64,000 nucleotides of DNA, taken from ZC4RG30 sp963812195 (GTDB lineage: Bacteria > Pseudomonadota > Gammaproteobacteria > Steroidobacterales > Steroidobacteraceae). Within the stretch, counting starts at the first letter, position 1; every line of letters starts with the position of its first letter. A program made the translations under genes and the position numbers. Positions 55,200-64,000 of this stretch are shown here, one piece after another. The stretch spans positions 1 through 64,000 of the forward strand of contig CAWEUI010000015.1 in the NCBI GenBank assembly GCA_963812195.1. The letters are read 5' to 3'. The notes below the pieces were generated by a model. It searched no databases, was not told the DNA's origin, and was given only the letters and a program-made list of their open reading frames with translations.

Positions 55200-56255
55200 C
55201 TACTTCAGGCTGCGCGACTGCACCTGCCAGTCCGGGTCCTTGCAGATGGTGCAGTTGCTGCCCATGAAGAAGCCCTTGCCGTCGGCGCCCTTGTCGCCAT
55301 CGAGCTGCCACTTCAACCATGCCACCGCGACCTTGCCGAAGGGACCGCCGTTGTCCTGGTTGTAGGTGCCGCCATGGCCCACCGACGGATAGACGCCGTA
55401 GAAGACCGGGATCCGCTTGGGCATGCGCTCGAAGTCATGCTTGCCGTTGTCGTGGGCGATGTCCTTGTCGCCGCCGGTGATGATGATCACCGAGCCGTGG
55501 ATGGTGTCGTAGAACTTCTTGTTGTCGTCGCCGAACAGGCCGCTGTTCCAGATACCGACGGTCGACACGCGCGGGTCGCCGGCGGCGCCGTAGGACATCA
55601 GGCCGCCGCAGGACATGCCCATCGCCGCCACGTGCCGTGCGTCCACCTTCTTGTAGAAGCGGCTGCCCGGGTCCTTCGATTCCTTCTCGATCCAGTCCAT
55701 GGCCTTGATCAGTGCCGTGCCGTCGGTCATGTTGCCCATGCCGGGCGGCGGACCGCCGCCGGGACGCGGACCGCCTGGGCCACCTGGACCGCCAGGTCCA
55801 CCGGCACCGGGTCGCGGGCCGCCTGGAGCACCGGGCCCACCTGGGGGGCCACCCGGTCCGCCCATGCCGGGTCCACCGGTGCGCTGCACGGGCGGGCCAT
55901 CGGCCACGACCACGAAGCCATACGAGGCGATTTCACTCAGGTATTCGGGGAAGAACAGGCCGTTCTTGGCGCATCCGCCTTCACCCCACACCAGCACGCC
56001 ATGCTTCTTGTTGCCCAGATCCCTGGGCCGATAGATGGTGTGCGTGGCCAGGCCCGGATCGTGCTCGACGATGACGGCGTAGGGGCCGCTGGGCGGGTTT
56101 CCCTGCTGCTTCACGTCGACCACCTGCAAGGAGGTGATGGCCGGAGCCGGGGTTGGCTCGGCCGCGGCCGCGCCCAACATGCCGAGCAGGCATCCGGCCG
56201 GCAGCAGCAACGCGCGCCAGCTCGTGAAATCTATGCTCATCGTCCGGGACTTCAT
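55200..56255 (-). CDS. Secreted GxSCGG hydrolase with Gly/Pro-rich insert and C-terminal CxxC
   Basis: About 351 aa from the ATG at 56255, which has AAGGAGAGG about 5 bases upstream; the ATG at 56279 lacks it. Signal peptide to GAAAAEP. GVLVWGEGGCAKNG, nucleophile MGMSCGGLMSYG, acid GGDKDIAHDNGKHDFERM, His YPSVGHGGTY, tail CTICKDPDWQV. It differs from its two paralogues in this window by an insert of about 55 residues of GGPGGPP-type repeats between the oxyanion region and the nucleophile, like that of the tannase-family protein at 13.7 kb. Probably an envelope or extracellular esterase. Confidence 0.75.
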   Translation of the reverse strand: MKSRTMSIDFTSWRALLLPAGCLLGMLGAAAAEPTPAPAITSLQVVDVKQQGNPPSGPYAVIVEHDPGLATHTIYRPRDLGNKKHGVLVWGEGGCAKNGLFFPEYLSEIASYGFVVVADGPPVQRTGGPGMGGPGGPPGGPGAPGGPRPGAGGPGGPGGPGGPRPGGGPPPGMGNMTDGTALIKAMDWIEKESKDPGSRFYKKVDARHVAAMGMSCGGLMSYGAAGDPRVSTVGIWNSGLFGDDNKKFYDTIHGSVIIITGGDKDIAHDNGKHDFERMPKRIPVFYGVYPSVGHGGTYNQDNGGPFGKVAVAWLKWQLDGDKGADGKGFFMGSNCTICKDPDWQVQSRSLK

Positions 56256-56285
56256 GGTTCCTCTCCTTGTGACGTGCAACGTAAA

Positions 56286-57068
56286 TCAGGGTTCGAGCAC
56301 GACGGTCACGCGTCGGCTCTGCCAGTCGTCGATGCCATCGGCCTGGGCCCTGCCATCGATCCAGTCCACCGTGGCCGGCACGGTGAGGCCCGCCCCGGCC
56401 AGCAGCCGCGCCACTTCCTCGGCACGACGCTGTCCGATGGTGGGCGACTCCTGCAACAGGGTGCCGTCGCTCAGGCGGTGCGCGCCGCGCACGCCGGTGA
56501 TGTGCATGCGTTTCGCGCCGATCTGCCTGGCCATGTTCAGAATCGACAGCAGCACCGCCGGATGGCGGAACGACACGCCGCGGTCGAAATCGAAATAGAC
56601 CTGCATGGTCTGCTCGCCCCGGGGCGGCGGCGGGGGTGGCTTCCTTGCCGCACCGGGATCGGGCGCGAAGGCCAGGCGCCCGCTGCTGGGGCCCGGCGGA
56701 CGCGGATTGAAGTCGATGGTGTAGCGATCCTCGGCCGGCAGCTGCTCGTTGCAGTTGCCATCGAGCTCGGGCATCACCGACAGATGCACGTCGGAGAGCA
56801 CGATGCCGCCGCAGATCTGCGCCTTGCCGGTCACCACGCCCTCGACCAGCACCTGGTGGCCCAGCATGGGTGGCTGCACTTCGGCGCTGACATCGCTCTG
56901 GATGGTCAGGTAGTAGCGATCGCCCTGGTAGTCGCTGAGCCAGCACGGCACCGAGCGCGTATCGCGGATGATGGGGCAGCTCACGAAGCTGATGCGGCTG
57001 CCCGGCGGCGGCGCCGCGTTCAGCAATGCCGGCACCAGCAGCAGCACGGCGGCGAGGCGCGCGCGCAT
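56286..57068 (-). CDS. OmpA-C-like domain protein, secreted
   Basis: 260 aa from the ATG at 57068, which shares one base with the upstream stop (TGATG). Signal peptide to LLNAAPP. The N-terminal half has four Cys and a small beta domain (SYQ-free; motifs ISFVSCPIIRDTR, QICGGIVLSDVHL). The C-terminal half fits OmpA-like peptidoglycan-binding domains: QVYFDFDRGVSF, then IGQRRAEEVARLLAGAGL and SRRVTVVLEP. A Pro-rich linker (KPPPPPPRG) separates them. Translational coupling to the dihaem gene suggests the two work together at the cell wall. Confidence 0.65.
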   Translation of the reverse strand: MRARLAAVLLLVPALLNAAPPPGSRISFVSCPIIRDTRSVPCWLSDYQGDRYYLTIQSDVSAEVQPPMLGHQVLVEGVVTGKAQICGGIVLSDVHLSVMPELDGNCNEQLPAEDRYTIDFNPRPPGPSSGRLAFAPDPGAARKPPPPPPRGEQTMQVYFDFDRGVSFRHPAVLLSILNMARQIGAKRMHITGVRGAHRLSDGTLLQESPTIGQRRAEEVARLLAGAGLTVPATVDWIDGRAQADGIDDWQSRRVTVVLEP

Positions 57069-58636
57069 CACAGCACACCCAGGAAATTGACCAGATCGGT
57101 CTTTTCCTGCTCCGTGAACTGGATGTTGAAGCGCCGGTCGTAGAAATCCACCAGCTCGCGCAGCGTCGCGGCCGAGCCATTGGAGAAGTACGGCGCGCGC
57201 GCGGCCAGGCCGCGGAACTGCTGCAGCACGATGGCGCCCACGTCCTCGCATTTGCCGGATATCAGCGCGCGTCCCGGGTCCTGGGTGTAGATCACGCGGC
57301 CGAGGAACGGATGCGGCGGCAGGTCCTGACGGCAGGTGATCCTGAACAGCGGCATCGGCGGTGCGTCCTTCGCCCATGGGCTCTCGGGTGGCTCCAGCGC
57401 CCACGGATGATTGGTCGTGCCCAGGTCCATCCAGCCATTGGCGGTATCCATGCCCGTCATGTGCATGCCGTGGCAGGTGGAGCAGGTGCGTTTGATGGGA
57501 TTGCCCAGGCCCACCGTGTTGATGTGCATGGCATCTCGGATCCAGAACGTGCGGTAGAAGAACACGTCGTGGCCACGCTGCACGGATTCGCGGAACGCAT
57601 TGCGGGACTTCTCCCCGGGTGTCGTGCCAGCGGGCAGGTTCGCCCACTTGTTTTCCATCGGAAACACGTAGCGGGTGGTGTTGTTGCCCAGCACGCCGTC
57701 CTCGCCGGTGGCCATGGCCTGTGGCCCGAGTCCGGACGGGCCGCCCGGTTCATTGAGCGCGCCGCCTTCGGTGGAGAACGCCTGCGCGCCATAGAGTTGC
57801 AGCTCGAAGGTCTGGATCTGCGCCAGCTGCGCCGGTGTGAGCGGCTGTGCCACCTGCAGGTGGGTGCGCGCCGCCGACTGGGCCTGCGTCTTCAGCGTGA
57901 CGTCGCGCGCGTCGGCCATCATGTTCATGTTCACGGGCTTGCCCGTATCGGGATCCACCGTGGCCAGCATGCCGGTCTTGCCTATGAACGGCGTGACGCC
58001 GAAGCGCGAGGAGGTGACGTAGCGCAGGTTCACCGCGGGCCGTGGCCGGCGATACACCGATACTTCATGCCGCGTGCCGTTGATGCCGTACACCGGATCG
58101 GTGTTGCAGCCGGTTGGGTCACGCACCACTTCGATGGTGAACTCCGGTTCGATCGGCTGGCCCCTGGCGTCGCGTGGCGGCCAGGGCAGGGCGACGCGGA
58201 ACAGGCCGCGCTTGAGCAGCAGCGAATGCGAGGCGGCATCCGCGGGCGGCAGGTTCGGACAGTTGGCGCCGTCGATGGGCGCGAAGATCGGATCGCGTCC
58301 CGCGGTTTCCCGCCAGCGCTCGTCGATGGTGGCGACCGACAGCGACATGCCGTCGGCCGGCTGGTGGCAGGACACACAGGCGCGCCCGTTGGTGCCGATG
58401 GGTTCGAAGAACGGATTTCCGGCCGTGGTGACGGTGCCGGAAGAATTGACCAGGCCGAAGCGGCCGGTTGAATCGGTGTAATCCACGTAGGCCGGCAATG
58501 GGCGGCCGGAGCCGGGTGCCCACCACTGGCTGTGTGGAGCGTTGGCCGCGATGGCCGATGCAAGCAGCAGCGTCGCACCCGCCGCGCCTGCAATGAATGC
58601 GATTGATCGCCGCAATTTCCGATCCCCCCGCTGCAT
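57068..58636 (-). CDS. Secreted dihaem cytochrome c protein
   Basis: 522 aa from the ATG at 58636 with GGGGAG upstream (a TTG at 58648 is less likely). Signal peptide to AIAANA. Two haem c sites: CVSCH near residue 91 and CSTCH near 398. Sequence around each (NGRACVSCHQPADG; KRTCSTCHGMHMTGMDT) and the ending ARAPYFSNGSAATLRELVDFYDRRF match the MauG/cytochrome c peroxidase-like group, where the last motif is typical. Spacing between haems is wider than in classical peroxidases. A periplasmic oxidase or peroxidase is likely. Confidence 0.75.
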   Translation of the reverse strand: MQRGDRKLRRSIAFIAGAAGATLLLASAIAANAPHSQWWAPGSGRPLPAYVDYTDSTGRFGLVNSSGTVTTAGNPFFEPIGTNGRACVSCHQPADGMSLSVATIDERWRETAGRDPIFAPIDGANCPNLPPADAASHSLLLKRGLFRVALPWPPRDARGQPIEPEFTIEVVRDPTGCNTDPVYGINGTRHEVSVYRRPRPAVNLRYVTSSRFGVTPFIGKTGMLATVDPDTGKPVNMNMMADARDVTLKTQAQSAARTHLQVAQPLTPAQLAQIQTFELQLYGAQAFSTEGGALNEPGGPSGLGPQAMATGEDGVLGNNTTRYVFPMENKWANLPAGTTPGEKSRNAFRESVQRGHDVFFYRTFWIRDAMHINTVGLGNPIKRTCSTCHGMHMTGMDTANGWMDLGTTNHPWALEPPESPWAKDAPPMPLFRITCRQDLPPHPFLGRVIYTQDPGRALISGKCEDVGAIVLQQFRGLAARAPYFSNGSAATLRELVDFYDRRFNIQFTEQEKTDLVNFLGVL

Positions 58637-58649
58637 GTTGCTCCCCAAT

Positions 58650-59585
58650 CTACCGCTGTTGCGTCAGGTGCCGGGCCACCATCCACTCATACGCCCGGTC
58701 GATCCAGCCATCCACCGGCAGGCCGCGCCTGGCGAGGCCGAAGCCCGCGCTGACCTGGTCATAGACATGAATCTCTGCCGGCTTGCCGGCCGCCTTCCAC
58801 GCCGCGAACAGCGCCAGGCAGCCATTGGTCACGTTGAAATGCGTGGCGCCGACGGCAATGAACAGCGGCGGCGCGTAATCCGGCACATGCACGTCCTGCA
58901 GCGACGGGCCGTACAGCGACATCAGGAAGTCCGGATACGCATCCGACTTCGCGGCCAGCGCCGTGCCTACGGCCACCCCGCCACCGGCAGAGAATCCCAT
59001 GATGCCGACGCGCGTCGGGTCGACGTGCCATTGTCTTGCCCGGGCGCGCACCAGGCGCAACGCCGTCTGTGCGTCGGCGACGGCCATGTGCAGCACCTGG
59101 GCCAGTGCCGCATTGTCTGGTTCGGGGTTGGCATTGGCATTGTGGATCTCGAGTTCCTTGCGCGGTGCGCCACCCGGTGGGCCCATGGGCATGGCGCGCC
59201 CGGCTGCGCCCGGCTGCTGCTGCAGCGTGCGGTACTTGAGCACGAAGGCGGCAATGCCCCTGGCATTGAGCCATTTGGCGATATCGGTGCCGTTGCCGTC
59301 GATGGCCAGCACCCGCAATGCGCCGCCGGGGGCGATGACCACCGCGGTGCCGGTGGCGATGGCCGGATCGGGCAGGAATACCGTCAGCGTCGGGTCGCTG
59401 ACGTTGGCGATGATGCGCTGACCGTTGGGTGAAGTGGTCACGGTCTCGGGCACTGTCCAGCTTTCCGTGCCGGGCGCCTTGCCGGGCCACAGATGTATTT
59501 CGGGCGCCGGCGCGCCCGCGGCCGTGGCCGAAGCGGCCAGCAGCGCCAGCAACGATGCCAGCTTGCGCGTAGCCGTCACGCTCAC
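58650..59585 (-). CDS. Secreted alpha/beta-hydrolase (acetyl-xylan-esterase/BD-FAE-like)
   Basis: 311 aa with signal peptide (LLALLAASATAAGA). IHLWPGKAPGTE near the start, AVVIAPGGALRVLAID (oxyanion loop) near 83, nucleophile GIMGFSAGGGVAVG near 195, and PPLFIAVGATHFNV with a late YDQVSAGFGL fit endo-1,4-xylanase-associated esterases of the IHLWP type. A clear His equivalent in the usual GHGF form is replaced by SAGFGL. If correctly read, the catalytic His is shifted or missing. ATGA overlap with the upstream esterase gene. Confidence 0.75.
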   Translation of the reverse strand: MSVTATRKLASLLALLAASATAAGAPAPEIHLWPGKAPGTESWTVPETVTTSPNGQRIIANVSDPTLTVFLPDPAIATGTAVVIAPGGALRVLAIDGNGTDIAKWLNARGIAAFVLKYRTLQQQPGAAGRAMPMGPPGGAPRKELEIHNANANPEPDNAALAQVLHMAVADAQTALRLVRARARQWHVDPTRVGIMGFSAGGGVAVGTALAAKSDAYPDFLMSLYGPSLQDVHVPDYAPPLFIAVGATHFNVTNGCLALFAAWKAAGKPAEIHVYDQVSAGFGLARRGLPVDGWIDRAYEWMVARHLTQQR

Positions 59586-60436
59586 CTGGAGGTTCCGCCG
59601 GCTGAAACCTTGTCGAAGAAATCAAACACCTTCGGCAGCACCATCGGCACCATGCTGCCGTGATTGCCGTTGACTTCCAGGTACTGGAAGTTGAACTTGC
59701 CCGCCTGCATGAATCTGGCGAGCGCGCGGCTGCCGGCCACCGAAGGCGTGGCGGCGGTACCTTCGGTCATGAAGATCGGCAGGTTGCGGATCGTATCGAA
59801 TGGATAGGTTTTCGCATCGATGAAGGGCCCGGATATCGGCGCGACGGCGCGCCAGCGATGCGGATAGCGCGCGGCCAGGTGCCAGGTGCCGCCGCTGCCC
59901 ATCGAATGACCGGCCAGGAAGGTGCGCGAGCGGTCCGCGCCGTATTCCTCGGTGACCACTTCCAGTGCGGTGATGACCTCCAGCTCGGACAGGTCCAGTT
60001 CGCGCTGGCGCTGCGGCGTGACGGCCGCGCGCTGCCTGGCGGCCTCATCGGACTGGCCGAACACGGCCGGCAGTCGCAGCGGATTGCCGTAGGCGCCCAT
60101 AGCCGTGAAGCCCAGCGGCGACACGACGATGTAGCCGTGCTGTTCGGCCAGCTTGCGCAGCAGGCCGTCGGCCATGTCCAGGTAGGTGCGCTCGTTGGCG
60201 CCGGCGCCGTGCAGGAACAGCAGGATGGGCAGGGAGTCCTTGCCGTTCCAGGTCGTGGGCACGTACAGGCGGTAGGGCATCTGCTGGCCGGTTGGCGCGA
60301 ACAGGTAGCTGCGCTCCTGGTCGCCGGTGGCGCGCGGTGCCGCGGCCGCTTGCGCGAAGGCATTGCCGGCAACCAGAGCCAGGAGCGCCGCGAGCACTGT
60401 CGCGCTGCGCCGGAAGAAGTGCTTGTGGTGGATCAT
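59582..60436 (-). CDS. Secreted esterase (polyhydroxybutyrate-depolymerase/CE1-like)
   Basis: 284 aa with signal peptide to GNAFAQ. YRLYVPTTWNGKDSLPILLF then LHGAGANER (oxyanion), nucleophile LAGHSMGSGGTWHLA near 184, acid region PIFMTEGTAATPSVAGSR and His in VNGNHGSMVP near 264. It overlaps the MFS gene upstream and the next esterase downstream by ATGA each, giving a coupled transporter-esterase-esterase unit. Likely de-esterifies a polymer fragment before import. Confidence 0.78.
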   Translation of the reverse strand: MIHHKHFFRRSATVLAALLALVAGNAFAQAAAAPRATGDQERSYLFAPTGQQMPYRLYVPTTWNGKDSLPILLFLHGAGANERTYLDMADGLLRKLAEQHGYIVVSPLGFTAMGAYGNPLRLPAVFGQSDEAARQRAAVTPQRQRELDLSELEVITALEVVTEEYGADRSRTFLAGHSMGSGGTWHLAARYPHRWRAVAPISGPFIDAKTYPFDTIRNLPIFMTEGTAATPSVAGSRALARFMQAGKFNFQYLEVNGNHGSMVPMVLPKVFDFFDKVSAGGTSR

Positions 60437-61638
60437 TTCGAACTCCGTGTCATCCGGTAGAGAAGCCCGATGAGGCACAATGTGACCAGATCGGCGCACA
60501 CGACCATGTAGAACCCGGCCGTGAAGGATCCGGTGGCGTCGCGCAGGATGCCCAGCATCTGCGGCCCGAAGAAGCCGAACAGGCCGGCGCCGAGGCTGAC
60601 GATTCCCATGGTGTTGCCGGCCTCGTGGCGCGGTACGAAGCTGGCGGCCAGCCCGTACAGCTGGTTTGAAGCGGCGAAACCCAGGCTGATCACGGCCGCG
60701 GTGGCCACGCGAAACACCGCTTCGCTGCTGATCGTCAGCGAGCCGGAGGCGCAGGCGATCAGCACGAACATGGCGCCGAGCACCGCCAGCTTGTTGAAGC
60801 GGTCGGTGAGCATGCCCACCACGCAGGTTGACCACGATGGCCGCCAGGTAGCCCGTGCTGATGATGATGCCGGCCGCCGCGGCATCCAGGCCGAATACCG
60901 ATTCGGCCACGCTGGGCACGAAGTGCGTGATGGTGAACTGGCCGAATCCGCCGATGCCCACCACCAGCGCCAGCAACCACACGAAGGGCAGACGAAAGGC
61001 GCTGCGAGGTGCCACACCGCTGCTCGGCGTGGCCGTGGTGGTTGCGGCAGCGGTGTCCACCACCGGGCGGTAGAACAGCCAGAACATCGCGGCGCCGAAC
61101 AAGGCCATGCCCGCATAGCCGAGGTTGGCCGTGCGCCATCCGAAGCTGTCCACCAGCGCACCGCCGACCGGGGCGCCGATCACCGAGGCCATTGCCGAGG
61201 TGGCGCCCAGTGCGCCCATGGTCCTGCCGCGCATGGAGGGCGGCGCGGTCAGCGCCACGGCAATCAGCACGCTGACGAAGGCAAAGCGGTAGCCGAAGAT
61301 CGTGGCCGCGCGAAACGCGATGGCGGTGTTGAAGTCGTGGGCGGTGCCCAGCAGCACACTGCCGGCCGCGACACCGATCAGGCCCAGCGCCAGTACGGCG
61401 CGTTCCCCGAAGCGGCGCGCGCCAGGCCGGCCGGCACGCTCAGCAGCATGGCCAGCAGGCCATAGATTCCGGTGAACAATCCCAGCTGGGTGTAGGACAT
61501 GCCGAGGTCCTGCTGCATGGCCGGCAGCAGCGGCGAGAAGCCGAGGTTGGACAACTGCAGCGTGAACATTGCCACCAGCGTCACCGCGAAGGGCAGCCAC
61601 CACACCGGCGCCCGCGCATGCGTCGCGGCCACGTTCAC
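60433..61638 (-). CDS. MFS transporter, two frameshifts
   Basis: About 400 aa. The GTG at 61638 overlaps the upstream dehydratase-family stop (GTGA). Helices 1-2: LPFAVTLVAMFTLQLSNLGF and YTQLGLFTGIYGLLAMLLSV. A shift near 61415 leads to AVLALGLIGVAAGSVLLG and MRGRTMGALGATSAMASVIG; another near 60825 leads to VGMLTDRFNKLAVLGAMFV and the last helices ending LLYRMTRSSK. A CynX/NNP-like general MFS carrier; substrate unknown. Coupled to two esterases downstream. Confidence 0.7.
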
Positions 61639-62910
61639 TGCAGCGTCCTCGCGTCGAGGAACCGGCGCACGGCCTGGCGTGCGGCGGCCGGATTCCACGC
61701 GCGCGCGTCGACCACGTCGGCTTCGACCGGCAGCACGGCAATGCCCGCATCCTCCAGCGCCTGCTCGATGAAGCGGCGGCCCGATGCCGAGGGCTTCATG
61801 CTGGCCGGATGCAGTACCAGGGCGGCATCGATGCGATGCTCGCGCGCCTGCTGCGACGATCCACTCGGCCGCCCACGGCGGGTTGTGCAGGTATTCGTTG
61901 AAACTCGCGGTGCGGCTGGCCAGAGCCGCGATGCGGATCGTCCAGGCCGTAGCGGATGTAGCCATCCGGGCCGAAGGCCAGGTACATGGACCAGACGAAC
62001 ACCGCGCCGTGCGATTCCTCGAACGCGGTGTAGAAATCCGTGTCGTGCCACAGGCCGGCGCCGACCCACATCAGGCGTACGCGTTCGTCCGGGTAACAGG
62101 CGATGCCGCGGCACACGCGCTGGCCGATTTCGTCGTGGAAGTGCTGCGCGTGGGACAGGGCCCAGTCGCTGCCGCGCACCCATTGCGTGGCCATCACGTT
62201 GGCGATCTGTTCGGTCATGCGCACCGGCGTGGCCGGCGCCGCGGCGATCAGCTTGCGGGTCGCGTCGAAGATCTCTTCCTGCTGATTGACCCGGTCGAGC
62301 CGCTCGGCCGAGCGCCGCGGCGATCCAACTTGTGCCGCTGATCGACTCCAGGCGCGCCACCAGCCGCTCCAGCGTTGCCGACGGGAACTGCCAGCCGATG
62401 TGGCTCGACCAGCTCGCGCCAGTTGTGGCGGGTCAGTTCCCACCAGCGCGGCGGCAGGTCGCGCGGCACCGGGGTTGTCGATCAGGAACAGCTTCGCTGC
62501 CGAAGGCGTCGGCCCACATGCGTGAAGACGGGCTCGAATGCAGTCGCAGGTCAGCCGCGCGCACAGCAGGCTCGGGCGCGGCAGTCCGCCCCAGGGTGCT
62601 TCGCCGGCTTCACGATAACGCGTGGTGGCCAGGCCCAGGCTGCAGTAGCGGCACAGCTCGCTGCGGCAGGCCATCGGCGCTCATGGCATCGAGAGAATGC
62701 CGGTGCCTGGCGCTTGGCTGCTACCAGCGCCGACCACCACTGGTTGCTGACCGCGGGAATGCCCAGCAGGTCGAACAGTTCGAATGGCACGTCGGCCTGG
62801 ATCAGCGCATAGGGCCGGCGCTCTTCGAACACCTTGCGGCGCAGATCGGCGAACCACTGCTTCTGGAAGGCGCCCGCGGCCACGGTGGATTCGAGCTGCT
62901 TCTCAGCCAT
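61635..62910 (-). CDS. 2-hydroxyacyl-CoA dehydratase / benzoyl-CoA reductase family subunit, multiple frameshifts
   Basis: About 420 aa read in several frames from the ATG at 62910 (MAEKQLESTVAAGAFQKQWF). Segments in order: RRPYALIQADVPFELFDLLG, ELCRYCSLGLATTRY, LLCARLTCDC, LPPRWWELTRHNWRELVEPH, RGIACYPDERVRLMWVGAGL, VFVWSMYLAFGPDGYIRYGL, FNEYLHNPPWAAEWIV and IDAALVLHPASMKPSASGRR. The end pattern GIAVLPVEADVVDARAW and the general order match HgdB-type PF06050 proteins, which bind a [4Fe-4S] cluster through Cys. It overlaps the MFS gene (GTGA) and the next upstream gene by 8 bases. At least five indels make the exact sequence uncertain. Confidence 0.6.
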
Positions 62911-64000
62911 GCGCGCCGCCTTGCGCGCTGGCGGCACAGCATCAGCAGCTGCCGATCTGCCTCGCGCATCCGGCGCCGGCAGGGCGCCTCGGGATCGCGC
63001 GCTCAAGAGCGACATGGGGGATGCCGCGGCGCTGCGAGCGCGGCGCGCATGCGCGGATAGTCCCAGCCGAAGCGTGCATCGTCGGGCGGCAGCAGAATCA
63101 ACGCCGACGTCAATGCCTTCCAGCGCCGCTTCGAAGCGGCGCATCGAGCATGGCACGGGTGCGCGCGCGGTGATGGATTGTGTGGCGTAGCGGTGGGCAA
63201 GCGCGGCGGAACGGATCGTCCGGCAGCGTCGACGTCCGCGGCCGCGCCATCCGTACCGAATGGGCTGATCTCATCCACGAGCGTGGCGCCGCAGCGGCTC
63301 GATCGCGGCATGCAGTGTCGTGGAATCGACCGGCGCGCCGGCCAGCAGCAGGCGCGGCAACGTACGCGGTGCGCGCGTGGCGAGCGTCGCAACGGTGCGT
63401 TCCACCAGCGGCACATAGCCGTCTGTGGGCGGACTCCCAGAAACGCGCCGAGCATCGGCAGGGCTTCGACGCCGCTGACACGCGGCGGGTCCGTGCGCAG
63501 CGCAAGCAGGCGCCGGGCCGCGCCGCGCGCCGGCATTGGCACCGGCAATCTGTGCATGCAGCTCGCCGGTGTCGAAGTGGCTACCGGTGAGCTGCGCGAG
63601 CGTGGCAAGCAGCTCGCGCACCCGTGCGGTGTTGTAGGTCTGCGATTTCCGGGCCCGGCGATTGCAGCAGGTCGAACAGCAGCACCGGCGGTACCCGCAC
63701 CCGGCCGCAGTCGCCGCAATTCCTTCAGGTACAGGAAGGCCTTGTAGTCCTGATCGGAAGTGCGCGGCAGCACGATGGCCGCATAGTCCTGCGAGCGCGC
63801 CGGTCAGCGCGGCTTCGAACAGCTGGCGCAGCCGCGATGCAAAGACGTCGGGTTCCACCGTGGCATCGGCGGCGGGAGTCGGTGCCGGGCTGCCGCGCGC
63901 GAAGACGGGCCGGAGCCGCGCGGCGCGGACGACTTCCACCGGCACCGAGGGCCACGTGAGCAGTACGGCTGGAAGGTCGGGAGGCGCGGCAGACTGCAGG
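62903..64000 (-). CDS. Second subunit of the same dehydratase/reductase family, partial, multiple frameshifts
   Basis: Runs off the right edge; about 365 aa visible in pieces. Segments: VEVVRAARLRPVFARGS, SRLRQLFEAALTGALA, IVLPRTSDQDYKAFLYLKEL, VRELLATLAQLTGSHFDTGE, RVSGVEALPMLGAF, YVPLVERTVATLATRAPRTL, RLLLAGAPVDSTTLHAAIE, TLVDEISPFGTDGA and LILLPPDDARFGWDYPRMRA. This is the HgdC/BcrC-like order of the PF06050 fold. The position where family members normally have a cluster Cys (V.P..CD) reads LPRTSDQDY, so the ligand seems absent. Probable end is the TGA at 62903-62905 overlapping the next ATG. Confidence 0.55.

Noticed and set aside
55029..57143. 704-codon plus-strand frame opposite the 55-57 kb genes
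   Set aside because: Antisense shadow; the minus strand has signal peptides, catalytic motifs and ribosome-binding sites.

Overview
The window is high-G+C DNA (about two thirds G+C by eye) from an aerobic Gram-negative bacterium. Supporting evidence is a TonB-dependent outer-membrane receptor, secreted and lipid-anchored proteins, c-type cytochromes, a PQQ dehydrogenase, a P450 and an HpnN/HpnM-type lipid export pair. A gammaproteobacterium of the Steroidobacter/Nevskiales kind would fit, but this is inference. There are no tRNA, rRNA, CRISPR or insertion-sequence features. Many genes carry isolated one-base indels with conserved family sequence continuing in the next frame. These look like uncorrected long-read errors and are annotated as single genes with the shift noted.

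Region 1 (1-13.2 kb): a partial TipAS-type regulator and a secreted monohaem protein precede the most distinctive locus. From about 1.7 to 12.6 kb, eleven recognisable genes plus one small ORF lie on one strand. All junctions from 4.75 kb to 10.05 kb are 4-base start/stop overlaps. They encode a HAD phosphatase, class III aminotransferase, ureohydrolase-fold enzyme, two ArnE/ArnF-like small membrane proteins, a 56-aa ORF, a three-His-box desaturase, an alpha/beta-hydrolase with a Cys nucleophile, an ACP, a complete C-H-H ketosynthase, a FemAB/BioF2-like acyltransferase and an HpnN-like RND lipid transporter. A convergent HpnM/MlaC-like periplasmic lipid carrier follows. I read this as a biosynthesis-and-export operon for an undescribed nitrogen-containing acyl lipid.

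Region 2 (13.2-24.9 kb): a secreted tannase-family esterase, then a catabolic neighbourhood. It holds an esterase, TauD-type dioxygenase, two MFS transporters, flavin reductase, Nudix hydrolase, a tandem-HTH GntR regulator, a CmcJ/NvfI-type oxidoreductase, a YCII protein and a luciferase-like monooxygenase. Three promoters here share an AATW-N8-TATTTT element.

Region 3 (24.9-33.1 kb): a PQQ dehydrogenase fused to cytochrome c and two SnoaL-like domains, a divergent DUF3237-repeat lipoprotein, a P450, an MFS transporter and a serine hydrolase.

Region 4 (33.1-61.6 kb): a saccharide-use region. It holds a GH3 glycosidase, TonB receptor, several secreted esterases (three with a shared C-terminal CxxC-D-x-x-W motif), sulfatase, CapA-like protein, sugar dehydrogenase, sugar-acid dehydratase, lactonase, FAH/AraD1-type enzyme and a YtfQRT-YjfF sugar ABC importer. 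The intracellular enzymes form an oxidative (non-phosphorylating) arabinose/galactose-type pathway. Two haem c proteins and an OmpA-like protein follow.

Region 5 (61.6-64 kb): two heavily frameshifted genes of the 2-hydroxyacyl-CoA dehydratase / benzoyl-CoA reductase family run off the right edge.
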